Positions 7,741 through 17,434 are shown, counted from the first letter of the stretch. The stretch is 64,000 bases of DNA from Corynebacterium testudinoris (GCF_001021045.1 NZ_CP011545.1:868001-932000); one strand, 5' to 3'. A program made the numbers and translations. Notes: generated by a model from the letters alone, not told the origin.

Positions 7741-8663
7741 ATCTTGCGCATCCGCACCCGCTCGACCAGGTGATCGGCGCCTTTGCGCAAGACCAGGGAG
7801 GCGCGGACGCGGGTGGGCAGGATGTTTTCCACGAGGTTGGGCAGGTTGATGGATTGCCAGATCTCGCGGGCCTCGGCGTGGGCTTTCGCATCGCCTAACT
7901 CGGCGTAGTGGGAAAAGTGCGCGCCGGGCTCGCGGAATGCGGTGGTGCGCAGCTGGAGGAAGCGATCGATGTACCACTTTTCGATATCTCTGGTGTGGGC
8001 ATCGACGTAGACGGAAAAGTCGAACAGGTCGGAGACCATGAGGGTGGGCCCGGTCTGGAGGACGTTGAGCCCTTCGACGATGAGGATGTCGGGTTGGGAG
8101 ACGGTCTGGACTTCGTCGGGCACCCGGTCGTAGAGGCGGTGGGAGTAGACGGGCGCGTCAACATCCGCGGCACCGGACTTGACGTCGGTGACAAAGCGCA
8201 GCAGGGCGCGCTGATCATAGGACTCGGGGAAGCCTTTGCGGCGCATGAGGCCGCGGGCGTTGAGTTCCGCGGCGGGGAGGAGGAAGCCGTCGGTGGTGAC
8301 CAGGTCCACGCGCGGGTGGGAATCCCAGCGTTGCAGCAGAACCTGCAGGAGGCGGGCGGTCGTCGATTTGCCCACCGCGACGGAGCCGGCGACGCCGATG
8401 ATGAAGGGCACGTGCCCGGAGGAGTTGCCGAGGAAGGTTTCGGTGGCCGCGATGAGCTTTTGGCGGGCGGAGACCTGCAGGTGGATGAGACGGGAAAGAG
8501 GCAGGTATACCTCGGCGACTTCCTCGAGGTCGATGTTCTCACCGATGCCGCGAAGCTCCTTGACCTCATCCTCTGTGAGGACCTGGGGCATGGATTTACG
8601 CAGCGCCCGCCAGGAGGCACGGTCGAAATCCACGTAGGGGGTGCTGTCCTTGGGGCGCGACAT
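7737..8663 (-). CDS. coaA: Type I pantothenate kinase
   Basis: Phosphorylates pantothenate in the first, rate-setting step of coenzyme A synthesis. The 308-residue protein has the P-loop [12 protein letters not shown] (90-101), the strand [13 protein letters not shown] with the catalytic Asp, [11 protein letters not shown], and the C-terminal [18 protein letters not shown]. These are prokaryotic type I CoaA features, so feedback inhibition by CoA is expected. Convergent with the flavodoxin-like gene and divergent from glyA, as in other corynebacteria. Confidence 0.96.
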   Translation of the reverse strand: MSRPKDSTPYVDFDRASWRALRKSMPQVLTEDEVKELRGIGENIDLEEVAEVYLPLSRLIHLQVSARQKLIAATETFLGNSSGHVPFIIGVAGSVAVGKSTTARLLQVLLQRWDSHPRVDLVTTDGFLLPAAELNARGLMRRKGFPESYDQRALLRFVTDVKSGAADVDAPVYSHRLYDRVPDEVQTVSQPDILIVEGLNVLQTGPTLMVSDLFDFSVYVDAHTRDIEKWYIDRFLQLRTTAFREPGAHFSHYAELGDAKAHAEAREIWQSINLPNLVENILPTRVRASLVLRKGADHLVERVRMRKI

Positions 8664-8782
8664 GTCCCCATTGTGTCAGGCGCAAGAATAGAAGCCCGGG
8701 TTTGGGGGTGCGAGTGAGAGGCGGGGCGGTATGCTTCAACAGCGAACGCCGTGAAAACTCAGAAAGGCTGGCCGAACTGCCC

Positions 8783-10081
8783 ATGACCTACGCACCTGAT
8801 GACCTGCGCTACCAGGAACTGTCTGTTCTTGACCCTGAGGTCCACGCCGCGATTGGTGGCGAAATCACCCGTCAGCGTGACTTCCTTGAGATGATCGCTT
8901 CCGAGAACTTTGTTCCCCGCGCAGTCCTGCAGGCGCAGGGCTCCGTGTTCACCAATAAGTACGCCGAGGGTTACCCGGGGCGCCGTTATTACGGTGGTTG
9001 TGAAAACGCGGACATCGTCGAGGATCTGGCTCGTGACCGGGCGAAGGCCCTGTTCGGCGCTGAGTTCGCCAACGTCCAGCCGCACTCCGGTGCTCAGGCT
9101 AACGCTGCCGTTCTCCACGCGTTGGCGGATGCGGGCGACAAGATCATGGGTCTGTCGCTGGCGCATGGTGGCCACCTCACCCACGGCATGAAGCTCAACT
9201 TCTCCGGCAAGCTCTACGAGGTCGTTGCCTACGAGGTTGACCCGGAGACGCACCGCATTGATATGGATCGCGTCCGGGAGCAGGCTCTGGCCGAGCGCCC
9301 GAAGGTCCTCATCGCTGGCTGGTCGGCGTACCCGCGCACCCTCGACTTCGAGGCGTTCCGTTCCATCGCTGATGAGGTGGGCGCGTACATGTGGACCGAT
9401 ATGGCGCACTTCGCCGGGCTTGTGGCCGCTGACCTGCATCCTTCGCCGGTGCCGTACTCCGACGTCGTGTCCACCACGGTGCACAAGACACTGGGTGGTC
9501 CGCGCTCGGGCCTCATCGTGGCTAAGCAGGAGTGGGCGAAGAAGCTCAACTCGGCGGTGTTCCCCGGCCAGCAGGGCGGTCCGCTCATGCACGTCATCGC
9601 GGCGAAGGCGGTGGCCCTCAAGGTCGCCGGCACCGAGGAGTTCAAGGAGCGCCAGGCCCGCACCATTGAGGGTGCGAAGCTGCTCGCCGAGCGCCTCACC
9701 GCTCCGGACGCTAAGGCCGCCGGCATTGATGTCCTCACCGGTGGCACGGACGTTCACCTCGTCCTGGCTGACCTGCGTAATTCCGAGATGGACGGCCAAC
9801 AGGCGGAGGATCTCCTCCACGAGGTCGGCATTACCGTCAACCGCAATGCGGTGCCGAATGATCCGCGCCCGCCGATGGTGACCTCTGGCCTGCGGATCGG
9901 TACCCCGGCCCTGGCCACCCGCGGCCTTGATAGCGCGGCCTTCACCGAGGTCGCCGACATCATCGGCACCGCCCTGGTCAACGGCAAGAGCGCCGACGTG
10001 GAGTCCCTGCGGGCCCGCGTGGCCAAGCTCACCGATGCGTACCCGCTGTACGAGGGCCTGGAGGAGTGGAAGATCAACTAG
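8783..10081 (+). CDS. glyA: Serine hydroxymethyltransferase
   Basis: Converts serine and tetrahydrofolate to glycine and 5,10-methylene-THF. The 432-residue product has the N-terminal [18 protein letters not shown], and the PLP site [14 protein letters not shown] with Lys235. Start ATG 8783 ([10 protein letters not shown]) was chosen because upstream in-frame residues are not conserved-looking; AGAAAGG is 16 bases away and a TATGCT -10 lies at about 8729. It is followed after three bases by pabAB, linking one-carbon units to folate synthesis. Confidence 0.97.
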   Translation: MTYAPDDLRYQELSVLDPEVHAAIGGEITRQRDFLEMIASENFVPRAVLQAQGSVFTNKYAEGYPGRRYYGGCENADIVEDLARDRAKALFGAEFANVQPHSGAQANAAVLHALADAGDKIMGLSLAHGGHLTHGMKLNFSGKLYEVVAYEVDPETHRIDMDRVREQALAERPKVLIAGWSAYPRTLDFEAFRSIADEVGAYMWTDMAHFAGLVAADLHPSPVPYSDVVSTTVHKTLGGPRSGLIVAKQEWAKKLNSAVFPGQQGGPLMHVIAAKAVALKVAGTEEFKERQARTIEGAKLLAERLTAPDAKAAGIDVLTGGTDVHLVLADLRNSEMDGQQAEDLLHEVGITVNRNAVPNDPRPPMVTSGLRIGTPALATRGLDSAAFTEVADIIGTALVNGKSADVESLRARVAKLTDAYPLYEGLEEWKIN

Positions 10082-10084
10082 ATC

Positions 10085-12049
10085 TTGCGCATCCTCATCA
10101 TCGACAACGTCGACTCCTTCACCTGGAATCTCGTCGCCTATGTCGAAGATCTCACCGGCACCACGCCGGTAGTCATCCGCAATGACGAGCCCGGCTGGGA
10201 CGTCGAGCGGGTGGCCGGCTTCGATGCCGTCATTATTTCCCCCGGTCCCGGTCGTCCTGACCGGCCGGGGGACATCGGTATCTGCCTCGACGTGCTTATC
10301 GACGCCCGCGTGCCCGTCCTCGGCGTGTGCCTCGGCCATCAGGCCCTCGCCCTCGCCTGGGGTGGCACGGTGGACTTGGCCCCCGAGCCCGTCCACGGTC
10401 GCGTGTTCCCCGTGCGGCACGATGCCGCCGGTCTCTTCGCCGGCCTGCCACCCGTCATCGACGTGGTGCGCTACCACTCGCTGTTGGTGACCGAGGTGCC
10501 CGAGGTCCTCGCGGTGACGGCGCGCACCGACGACGGCCTGGTCATGGGCCTGGCCCACCGCCACCTCCCGCAGTGGGGAGTGCAGTTTCACCCCGAGTCG
10601 ATCGGTGGGTTCGATGGGCACGCGATCATCGCCAATTTCTTAAGCCTGGCCGCCGAACGCAACCAGCGCTCCCGTTCCCGGTGGCGGCTGCACTCCGTCA
10701 CGGTTGAGGATGAGGCCGACGGTGAGGACGTCTACGCGGCCCTGTTCGCCGATTCCACCAACGCCTTCTGGCTGGACTCGACGGCCCCCGACCGGGGCAG
10801 CGGTCGCTTCTCCTACTTAGGTGATAGCTCTGGCCCCTTGGCGCGGGTGTGGAACAAGCGAGTCTCGCCCACTACCTCCTTATTCGATGAACTCGCCGAA
10901 GACCTCGCCGCCAATACCATCGACGTGGCCGATCCGGGCGTTTTTGGCGGCTTCACCTGCGGCTGGGTGGGCTGGCTGGGCTACGAGCTCAAGGCCGAAT
11001 GCGGCGGGAGCGCGGCGCACACCTCCCCTCATCCCGATCTGGGCCTGATTTTCGCCGACCGCGCCATCGTCATCGATCACGCCCTGCGGCGCACCCACGT
11101 CATCGCCCTCATCGGCTCGGAACACGACGCCGAGCAGCGCGCCTGGTGCGCGCGGACGGCGCGCCTGGTGGCGGGACTGGGGGCACAGGCGGGCGTCGAT
11201 AAGCATCGGTGGACCGGCCAGCTGCGGGCGCGACATTCCCGCGCGGACTACCTGGGTGTGGTGGGGGAGTGCTTGGAGCTCATCCGGCAGGGGGAAACTT
11301 ACGAGGTGTGCCTGACCAACCAGCTTTCGGCTCGCGGCGCCGTGGACGTGTGGCCCGCCTATCAGGCGCTGCGGGCGGCCAACCCGACGCCGTTTGGTTC
11401 GCTGCTGCGGATCGGGGGAGTATCGGTGCTGTCCTCAACGCCGGAGAGGTTTATGCAGGTCACCAGCGAGGGCAAGGTGGAATCGCGTCCGATTAAGGGC
11501 ACCCGCCCCCGAAGCACTGATCCGCGGGAAGATGCGCGCCTGCGCTCTGATTTGGCGGTCAATGACAAGGATCGCGCCGAGAACCTCATGATCGTTGACC
11601 TCGTGCGCAACGACCTCACCCGCGTCGCCGAGCCAGGCAGCGTGCGCGCCGACCCTCTCTTCGAGGTCGAATCCTATGCGACGGTCCACCAGCTCGTGAG
11701 CACCGTGTCGTGCCGCTTGGCGGAGGGAAAGACCGCCGTCGATGCCGTGCGAGCCAGCTTCCCCGGCGGTTCCATGACCGGGGCGCCCAAGGTGCGGACG
11801 ATGGAGATCATCGATCGCCTGGAACAAGGGCCGCGGGGAATCTACTCCGGCGCCATCGGGTACTTCTCCCTCGATGGTTCGATGGATCTGTCCATGGTCA
11901 TCCGCACGATCGTCGCGGATGCTGGTGGGGTGTCGTATGGGGTCGGCGGGGCGATCATCGCGCTATCGGACCCGGTCGAAGAATACGAGGAGACTCAAAC
12001 GAAGGCCGCGCCGTTGCTGCGCCTGCTCGATAGCGAGTTTCCGCAGTGA
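10085..12049 (+). CDS. pabAB: Fused aminodeoxychorismate synthase PabA-PabB
   Basis: 654 residues joining two enzymes: an N-terminal glutamine amidotransferase (about 1-195; GVCLGHQALAL with Cys82, QFHPES) and a C-terminal chorismate-binding component I (about 205-654; PIKGTRPR, ENLMIVDLVRNDL, SMTGAPKVRTMEIID). Together they make 4-amino-4-deoxychorismate for p-aminobenzoate and folate. TTG start 10085 sits three bases after glyA, whose last codons GGAGGAGTGGAAGATC serve as ribosome site. It overlaps pabC by four bases. The bifunctional form is usual in corynebacteria. Confidence 0.93.
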   Translation: MRILIIDNVDSFTWNLVAYVEDLTGTTPVVIRNDEPGWDVERVAGFDAVIISPGPGRPDRPGDIGICLDVLIDARVPVLGVCLGHQALALAWGGTVDLAPEPVHGRVFPVRHDAAGLFAGLPPVIDVVRYHSLLVTEVPEVLAVTARTDDGLVMGLAHRHLPQWGVQFHPESIGGFDGHAIIANFLSLAAERNQRSRSRWRLHSVTVEDEADGEDVYAALFADSTNAFWLDSTAPDRGSGRFSYLGDSSGPLARVWNKRVSPTTSLFDELAEDLAANTIDVADPGVFGGFTCGWVGWLGYELKAECGGSAAHTSPHPDLGLIFADRAIVIDHALRRTHVIALIGSEHDAEQRAWCARTARLVAGLGAQAGVDKHRWTGQLRARHSRADYLGVVGECLELIRQGETYEVCLTNQLSARGAVDVWPAYQALRAANPTPFGSLLRIGGVSVLSSTPERFMQVTSEGKVESRPIKGTRPRSTDPREDARLRSDLAVNDKDRAENLMIVDLVRNDLTRVAEPGSVRADPLFEVESYATVHQLVSTVSCRLAEGKTAVDAVRASFPGGSMTGAPKVRTMEIIDRLEQGPRGIYSGAIGYFSLDGSMDLSMVIRTIVADAGGVSYGVGGAIIALSDPVEEYEETQTKAAPLLRLLDSEFPQ

Positions 12050-12762
12050 TCTTCCGCTGGACTGGGTCAGCCCTAGTGGAGGGGGCGGAGCCCTCCACGC
12101 CCTGGTCGGTCGTGGACTCCTGGCTCGTCGATGAAGGCCACGTGGCGCACTGGGAGCGACACTGCCGCCGCTTTTCCGACCACTTGCCGGGGGCCGCTGG
12201 GTTTCTGGCGCAGGTGCCCCACTGTGTTCCCCGCGCCGGGAGGTGGTTTCCTCGCATCGAGGCCCATGGGACGGAGCTGTACCTGCGCCTGCGCCCGGCC
12301 CCGGCGTTGAGAACGGAGACGGTTCTGTGGATCCCGCCGGTTCCTGACCAGCGGGAACAACCCCACATCAAGGGGCCTGATCTCGCGTGGTGTGCGCAGC
12401 TGCGCGCGCAGGCGGGGGAGCTGGGTGCCGATGATGCCCTGTTGTGGACCGAACCAGGACAGGCGGTGGAAGCCGCCCACAGTGCGCTGGCCTGGGAGGA
12501 CGATGGCCGGGTGATGTTCGTGCGCCACCCCCGGCAGCTGCCGTCGGTGACGGCCGCGGCGACCCGCGCGCTCCTACCGGATGCGGGTGAGCGCGAGATC
12601 TCCGTGGCCGAGCTGCCTCACCTGCCGGTGTGGGTTGGCAACGCCCTCCACGGGTGGACCCCGGTGACTGGCTGGGTGACCGCGGAGGGGGAGCGGCGGG
12701 TGCCTGACGCTCTACCTTCGGCGGAGAAGACGAGGCGGCTTATTCAGGCCAGCGGGCGTTGA
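12046..12762 (+). CDS. pabC: Aminodeoxychorismate lyase (class IV aminotransferase fold)
   Basis: 238 residues beginning GTG at 12046, inside the pabAB stop (GTGA overlap), so translation is coupled. The HIKGPDLAWCAQ segment carries the probable PLP lysine and LLWTEPGQAVEAAHSAL corresponds to the cofactor-phosphate loop of class IV enzymes. It would release pyruvate from aminodeoxychorismate to give p-aminobenzoate. The sequence is diverged but position after pabAB makes the role likely. Its last 23 bases overlap the end of a TetR gene on the other strand. Confidence 0.85.
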   Translation: MIFRWTGSALVEGAEPSTPWSVVDSWLVDEGHVAHWERHCRRFSDHLPGAAGFLAQVPHCVPRAGRWFPRIEAHGTELYLRLRPAPALRTETVLWIPPVPDQREQPHIKGPDLAWCAQLRAQAGELGADDALLWTEPGQAVEAAHSALAWEDDGRVMFVRHPRQLPSVTAAATRALLPDAGEREISVAELPHLPVWVGNALHGWTPVTGWVTAEGERRVPDALPSAEKTRRLIQASGR

Positions 12763-13339
12763 CCTGCCAGTCGCCCAGTGCACCTTCAAGGGCACCCAAG
12801 GCGGCGTTGATCATCGGCCACCGGTGCTCCTCCGGGCAGCCGGCCTCGTGCCAATGCCGGGCGACGCCTTCGAGGAACCCGACCCAGCCCCACAGTGCCC
12901 ACCCGTGGCGGGAGAACGCGTCGATGCCCAGGTCAGATCGCAGGTGCCGAACAAATTCCGTGCGGGCCTCGTCGCGGATGCTGCGGGTGGCGGGTGGTTC
13001 GCCCGGCCCGGCCACGAGGACCGGGTCGGCGGCGATAGCGTCGAGGTGGGCGAGAAGGACGGCTTGAATCCGATCGCGGGAGTTCGATCCGGGGGGCAGG
13101 GCGTCGATGGCCTGCTGGTGGGCGGCAGCGAGGCGGGAAACGGAATCTTGGACCAGGGCGGCGTGCAGGCCCGCCTTGGAGGAAAAGTAGTGGAAGACCA
13201 GGGCCTGGGAGCTTTCGGATGCCGCAGCGATCTCCGGGACGGAGACGTCAGGGTAATCGTGGTTGCGGAAGGCCTCGCGCGCGGCCTCGAGGATGACGAG
13301 GCGTCGTTCGGAGGTGCTCAGGCGTTTTCGAGTGCTCAC
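12740..13339 (-). CDS. TetR-family transcriptional regulator
   Basis: About 199 residues, GTG start at 13339 preferred over TTG 13348, which lies in a -35-like TTGACA. The N-terminal helix-turn-helix is readable: RRLVILEAAREAFRNHDYPDVSVPEIAAASESSQALVFHYFSSKAGLHAAL. The C-terminal ligand domain shows no specific family. It is divergent from the GH13 gene at 13414 with a 74-base gap containing an inverted repeat (13358-13403), so it probably controls that gene and itself. Ligand unknown. Confidence 0.85.
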   Translation of the reverse strand: MSTRKRLSTSERRLVILEAAREAFRNHDYPDVSVPEIAAASESSQALVFHYFSSKAGLHAALVQDSVSRLAAAHQQAIDALPPGSNSRDRIQAVLLAHLDAIAADPVLVAGPGEPPATRSIRDEARTEFVRHLRSDLGIDAFSRHGWALWGWVGFLEGVARHWHEAGCPEEHRWPMINAALGALEGALGDWQVNARWPE

Positions 13340-13357
13340 GGTTGACAAGCATATACG

Positions 13358-13403
13358 CTATTGAGTTAAAGTCAGTAACCAGTTATTGATCAACGCTCAA
13401 TAG
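13358..13403. promoter_or_regulatory. Inverted repeat in the TetR/GH13 divergent promoter region
   Basis: CTATTGAG (13358-13365) is mirrored by CTCAATAG (13396-13403), 30 bases apart, between the TetR gene and the GH13 gene. TTGACA (13342-13347) lies just outside. The arms are probable half sites or separate operators for the TetR protein. Confidence 0.5.
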
Positions 13404-13413
13404 GAGTCACGGC

Positions 13414-14610
13414 ATGTCCCTTCTTGATCACGCCATCATCTGGCACGTCTACCCCCTGGGTGCCACCGGAGCGCCCTTCCGGGACTTCGACCCGGACGAG
13501 ACGAACCACCGTCTCCCGCGGCTGATCACGTGGCTGGACTACGTCGTCGAGCTGGGGTGTGACACCCTGCTGCTCGCGCCCATTTTCACCTCCGTCTCCC
13601 ACGGCTATGACACCCTCGACCACTTCCAGATCGACCCGCGCTTGGGCGATGAGGCGGACTTCGATCGCCTCATCACCGCCTGCCAGGAGCGTGGCATCAG
13701 CGTGCTTCTCGACGGCGTGTTCAACCACGTCTCAGCCTCCCACCCACTGGTGGGCAGTGGCGGTCCCGTCAAGCGCGACGCCTCCGGCGAGCCCGTCGGC
13801 TGGGAGGGACACTCCGACCTCGTCGAATTAGACCACGCCGATCCGCGCGCGGAAGATCTGGTGGTGGACATCATGGAGTACTGGCTGGCCAAAGGCATCG
13901 CGGGTTGGCGCCTCGACGTCGCCTATGCCGTCCCCACACCCTTCTGGGCCGCGGTCACCGACCGGGTGCGGCGCACCTATCCCGACGCCGTCTTCCTCGG
14001 CGAGATCATCCATGGCGACTACCTCGACCTCATCCACAACGGCCACCTGGACACCGTGACCCAATACGAGCTGTGGAAGGCCACCTGGTCCTCCATCAAG
14101 GAGGTCAACTTCTGGGAGTTGGATCACGCCCTGGGCCGCCACGCCGAGTTCGTTCGCGGCGGATTCATGCAGACCTTCGTGGGCAACCACGACGTCGATC
14201 GCATTGCCAGTGTCGTCGGCGATGCCGGTGCGGCGGTGGCCGCGACCTTGCTATTCACCCTGCCCGGCGTGCCCAGCGTCTACTACGGCGATGAACAAGC
14301 CTTCCGGGGGGAAAAGGGCACCGGGTTCTCCACCGATGACGCCCTGAGACCCCCGCTTCCCGCTTCCCCGGATCAGCTGGCGCCGCAGGGCCGGTGGATG
14401 TTTGATCTCTACCGCCAGCTCATCGGCATGCGCCGCCGCCACCCGTGGCTGACCACCGCAACGGTGGAGGTACTGGACAAGAGCAACGAGGCCTTGTCCT
14501 ACCGAGTGACCAAGGATGACCACAGCTGCGAGGTGTCTCTCACACTGAACCCCACCGCCACGGCGCGGGTGCGCTTTGACGATGGGGAGTCGGCGGATCT
14601 GGCGTGGTAA
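13414..14610 (+). CDS. GH13 alpha-amylase family glycosidase
   Basis: 398 residues, no signal peptide, so cytoplasmic. The four GH13 regions are present: DGVFNH (100-105), GWRLDVAYA with nucleophile Asp168, FLGEIIHG with acid/base Glu197, and FVGNHDVDR with Asp260. It is shorter than extracellular amylases and has only a small C-terminal beta domain. The substrate is probably a short alpha-glucan or disaccharide (trehalose- or maltose-type), not decided by sequence. RBS AGGAG at 13402. Likely regulated by the divergent TetR protein. Confidence 0.85.
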   Translation: MSLLDHAIIWHVYPLGATGAPFRDFDPDETNHRLPRLITWLDYVVELGCDTLLLAPIFTSVSHGYDTLDHFQIDPRLGDEADFDRLITACQERGISVLLDGVFNHVSASHPLVGSGGPVKRDASGEPVGWEGHSDLVELDHADPRAEDLVVDIMEYWLAKGIAGWRLDVAYAVPTPFWAAVTDRVRRTYPDAVFLGEIIHGDYLDLIHNGHLDTVTQYELWKATWSSIKEVNFWELDHALGRHAEFVRGGFMQTFVGNHDVDRIASVVGDAGAAVAATLLFTLPGVPSVYYGDEQAFRGEKGTGFSTDDALRPPLPASPDQLAPQGRWMFDLYRQLIGMRRRHPWLTTATVEVLDKSNEALSYRVTKDDHSCEVSLTLNPTATARVRFDDGESADLAW

Positions 14611-14622
14611 ATCTCGCGGGGC

Positions 14623-16002
14623 TTAGCGGGTAGCTGCGGGCTGCAGCGGGGCGGGCTCGACCACGACCTTGACATCGGCGGGGGAGCGGGGAATGAGCGC
14701 CGTGCACACGGCGCCGACGAGGGCGGCCCCGGCGAAGAGCCAGAAGGACGTGGTGGCGCCGAAGCCGGCCCCGATGATGAGGCCACCGATGGCGGGGCCG
14801 AAGATGCCGCCGAGGCGACCGAAGCCGGCACACCAGGCCACGCCGGCAGCGCGGGCGGCGGTGCCGAAGTAGTTCGAGGTCAGGCCGTACGTAAGCACCT
14901 GCGTGCCCAAGACTCCGACGCCGGCGAGGGCGATGAGCGGGTACATCGGGGCGACGGTATCGAAGACGGGGAGGATCGCCAGGGAGATCGCGGCCAGGGC
15001 GAAGGTGGAGGTAATGACGGTCTTGGCGCCGATGCGATCTGCAAAGCGGGCGGCAATGAGGCCACCGACGACGGCGCCACCGTTGAGGGCGAGCAACGAG
15101 TAGAGCGAATCGTGCTGGGAGGCGCCGTTGGCCTGCATGATCTTCGGCAGCCACGTGTTGAGTCCGTAAGTGGACAGCAAGCCGATGAAGGACATCGCGC
15201 CGATGAGGATCGTGCCGGGCAGGTAGGAGCGGGAGAAGATACCCGCGAAGCCGGTCTTTTCTAGGTCCCGCTCGGCGGTGGTGCGCTCGACGGAGGCGTC
15301 TACGGCAGCGGTGTCGGCGACGATGAACTGCTCTTCCGGGAGGCCGTGGCGTGCGCAGACGGCGTGGGCATCAGCGCGTCGGCCACGGGAGACGAGCCAG
15401 CGCGGGGATTCCGGCAGGGCGACATAGGCCAGCGGCAGGAGGAAGAGGATGGGGGTGGCGCCGATCATGAACAGGCCACGCCAGCCGATGGTGTCCTCGA
15501 GGAGGAGGGCGAGGAGGGAGGCCATGACGCCACCGGCGGGGACGCCGGAGTAGACGATGGCGTTGAAAAGGTTCTTGCGGTTGGCGGGGGCGAACTCGGC
15601 GATGATGGCGCCGCCGGTGGCCACGATCATGCCCACTCCGAGACCGGTGAGGAAGCGGAGGAAGCCGAACATCGCGATGGAGTTGGCCAGGGCGGTCAGC
15701 CCCATGCCGATGGAAAACCACACGATGGCCGTGAGCATCACCTTGCGGCGGCCCAGGCGGTCACCGACGGCGCCGGCGGAAAGGGCGCCGATCATGACGC
15801 CGACCATGGCGTAGGAGCCCAAGGTGCCGGCGACGGCCGGGCTCAGCGCGCCGATGTGGCTCGGGTCTTCGAGGAGCGTGGACAGGACGGCGCCGTAGAT
15901 GACGAGGTCGTAGCCGTCGAAAAGAATCGCGATACCGACGACCGCGAGCACGAGATACACCGTGCGGCGGTGGGCGGGTGATGCCCAGGTGGTGGTGTTC
16001 AT
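14623..16002 (-). CDS. Aromatic acid:proton symporter (AAHS-type MFS transporter)
   Basis: 459 residues, start ATG 16002 after GAAGGG. Twelve hydrophobic helices are readable. The first carries DGYDLVIYGAVL, the hallmark of the AAHS family (PcaK, BenK, GenK), in which the Asp residues of helix 1 are required for uptake of benzoate-type acids. GDRLGRRKVM is the loop 2-3 signature, and the long central loop (about 215-250) is charged. It should import an aromatic acid such as gentisate, benzoate or protocatechuate; no degradation genes are beside it, so the substrate is open. Confidence 0.87.
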   Translation of the reverse strand: MNTTTWASPAHRRTVYLVLAVVGIAILFDGYDLVIYGAVLSTLLEDPSHIGALSPAVAGTLGSYAMVGVMIGALSAGAVGDRLGRRKVMLTAIVWFSIGMGLTALANSIAMFGFLRFLTGLGVGMIVATGGAIIAEFAPANRKNLFNAIVYSGVPAGGVMASLLALLLEDTIGWRGLFMIGATPILFLLPLAYVALPESPRWLVSRGRRADAHAVCARHGLPEEQFIVADTAAVDASVERTTAERDLEKTGFAGIFSRSYLPGTILIGAMSFIGLLSTYGLNTWLPKIMQANGASQHDSLYSLLALNGGAVVGGLIAARFADRIGAKTVITSTFALAAISLAILPVFDTVAPMYPLIALAGVGVLGTQVLTYGLTSNYFGTAARAAGVAWCAGFGRLGGIFGPAIGGLIIGAGFGATTSFWLFAGAALVGAVCTALIPRSPADVKVVVEPAPLQPAATR

Positions 16003-16199
16003 GGGGGAGGCCCTTCGTTGCTTCAAGTGACTAACTGGATAATCACATTCAAGAGTGTTATCCGTCACATGAAACTAGGGGAATCCCTATAGAACGTTCA
16101 GGGGGTCGGGTGCGTAAGCGCCGCCAAAAATGGCACCTTAGCTGCAAATATAGGGTGACCTGCGCCGACGCCCCTCAGGCTGCTCCGGGGCCTCGGTGG

Positions 16200-16595
16200 T
16201 TAGGACTCAGCGTCCTCGGGGGTGTTCGTGCCCTCTGCACGCCCCTCCGCCAGCTGCGTGCGTGCCGTCCGCAGCCACTCCGGCTGATCTTCGAGCAGGG
16301 CCTTGATCTCTGCGGTGGTCAGGGGCTTGTCCAGGTCGTTGCGCTTGAGCGCAGCAATGGTGATGCCCAGCTTCTGTGCGACAACGGGACGCGGGTGCGG
16401 GCCGGTGCGACGGAGCTCGGTCAGCCACTCGGGCGGGTTTTCCAGGAGTTGCTTCAGTTCGACGTGGGTGACCGCGTTGTTCTGGAATTCCTCTGGAGTG
16501 GCGGGCAGGTAGATGCCCAGCTTCTTGGCAGCGGTCTGCGGCTTCATCGCAATACCGGACGGCTGACGTGCAGAATCTTCATTCACACGCCCCAC
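16200..16595 (-). CDS. DUF5997 family protein
   Basis: Up to 131 residues. Two similar blocks of about 45 residues are visible, TAAKKLGIYLPATPEEFQ...ELKQLLENPPEWL and VAQKLGITIAALKRND...EIKALLEDQPEWLR, an internal duplication typical of DUF5997. It looks like a small helical, soluble protein. GTG 16595 is used as start; MKPQTAAKK at 16547 is an alternative. It is divergent from the LysR-like gene with only 15 bases between, a pairing common in actinobacteria. Function unknown. Confidence 0.75.
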   Translation of the reverse strand: MGRVNEDSARQPSGIAMKPQTAAKKLGIYLPATPEEFQNNAVTHVELKQLLENPPEWLTELRRTGPHPRPVVAQKLGITIAALKRNDLDKPLTTAEIKALLEDQPEWLRTARTQLAEGRAEGTNTPEDAES

Positions 16596-16610
16596 GGTAG
16601 CATTACCCCC

Positions 16611-17276
16611 ATGCTGACCTTAAGCTTCGTCACCGGCACCGAGCCCGGAAAGTGGTTTGAACGCTTTCGCGAGCGCACCAGCCACGGCGAGCTTCGCACT
16701 CTCGATTCGGAGGATCCGCTCACCGAGCTTGTCGACGCCCGCGCCTCCCTCGCTCTCCTCCGCCTCCCGGACGCCCGCCTGGCGGCGGACAATGATGCCT
16801 TCCACGTGGTCACGCTCTATGAAGAATCCCCCGGCATCGCCCTGCCCAAGGACAGTGAACTGACCTTGTTAGATACTGTGACGCCGGAGGATATTGCGGG
16901 GGAGATCCTCAACTACTCCGGCGCGGAGGTGGCGAAGGTGCGCGAGGGGTTGCAGGTCGTCGCCGCCAACGTCGGCGTACTCATTGCCCCCCGCCCGCTC
17001 ATCAAAGTCCTCTCCCGCAAGCAGATCGAACACCGCGACTACCTCGCCGATGACGTGCCCCCCACCTCGATTGCCTTGGTGTGGCGCAAGGATGATGACA
17101 ACGAGGCGATTCAAGATTTCGTCGGCATTGCCAAGGGGCGCACCGCCAATTCCTCCCGCCAGGCCACACCCAAACGCAGCGCCCGGGAGAAAACCCTCGC
17201 CAAGCAGCAACGGCGCGGGCAGGTGCCCGCAAAGAAGAAGGCGCCCACCCGCGGTGGGCGACGCGGGCGTCGATAA
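16611..17276 (+). CDS. LysR substrate-binding-domain-like protein without HTH
   Basis: 221 residues beginning LTLSFVTGTEPGKWFERF, which is where a LysR effector domain normally starts, so the DNA-binding helix-turn-helix is absent. The periplasmic-binding-like fold continues (LVDARASLALLRLP, VAANVGVLIAPRPLIKVL, VPPTSIALVWRKDD), then a very basic Lys/Arg/Ala tail of about 55 residues (to RGGRRGRR). That tail could bind nucleic acid. Start ATG 16611 lies eight bases after TAGCAT (16598-16603), so the mRNA is probably leaderless. Co-occurrence with DUF5997 suggests a shared, unknown role. Confidence 0.75.
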   Translation: MLTLSFVTGTEPGKWFERFRERTSHGELRTLDSEDPLTELVDARASLALLRLPDARLAADNDAFHVVTLYEESPGIALPKDSELTLLDTVTPEDIAGEILNYSGAEVAKVREGLQVVAANVGVLIAPRPLIKVLSRKQIEHRDYLADDVPPTSIALVWRKDDDNEAIQDFVGIAKGRTANSSRQATPKRSAREKTLAKQQRRGQVPAKKKAPTRGGRRGRR

Positions 17277-17280
17277 GCAG

Positions 17281-17310
17281 TGATGGGTAGTGATAGGTAG
17301 TGATAGGTAA
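17281..17310 (+). repeat. Three tandem decamers before the PhoH gene
   Basis: TGATGGGTAG (17281-17290), TGATAGGTAG (17291-17300) and TGATAGGTAA (17301-17310) follow each other without gaps in the leader region before the PIN-PhoH gene. One copy of the window-wide 11-mer lies just before them. They may be protein-binding direct repeats or a small slippage array. Confidence 0.7.
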
Positions 17311-17434
17311 TGTCACCTAAACTTCATCTTCCACCCATGTAATTTCCACGTCGGGGCGTTAATCTGGGGTCAACCGAGCGGCAGTGAGCTCGGCGGAAAG
17401 TGCCACTGACCAGGCGATGGGGAGAACACCGACC

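Noticed and set aside
8759-10621. 620-residue antisense frame over glyA and pabAB
   Set aside because: It is the high-GC shadow of well-supported genes on the other strand and has no recognisable domain.
13358-13403. CRISPR-like or transposon ends
   Set aside because: A single 8-base inverted pair in a divergent promoter is better explained as a regulator site.
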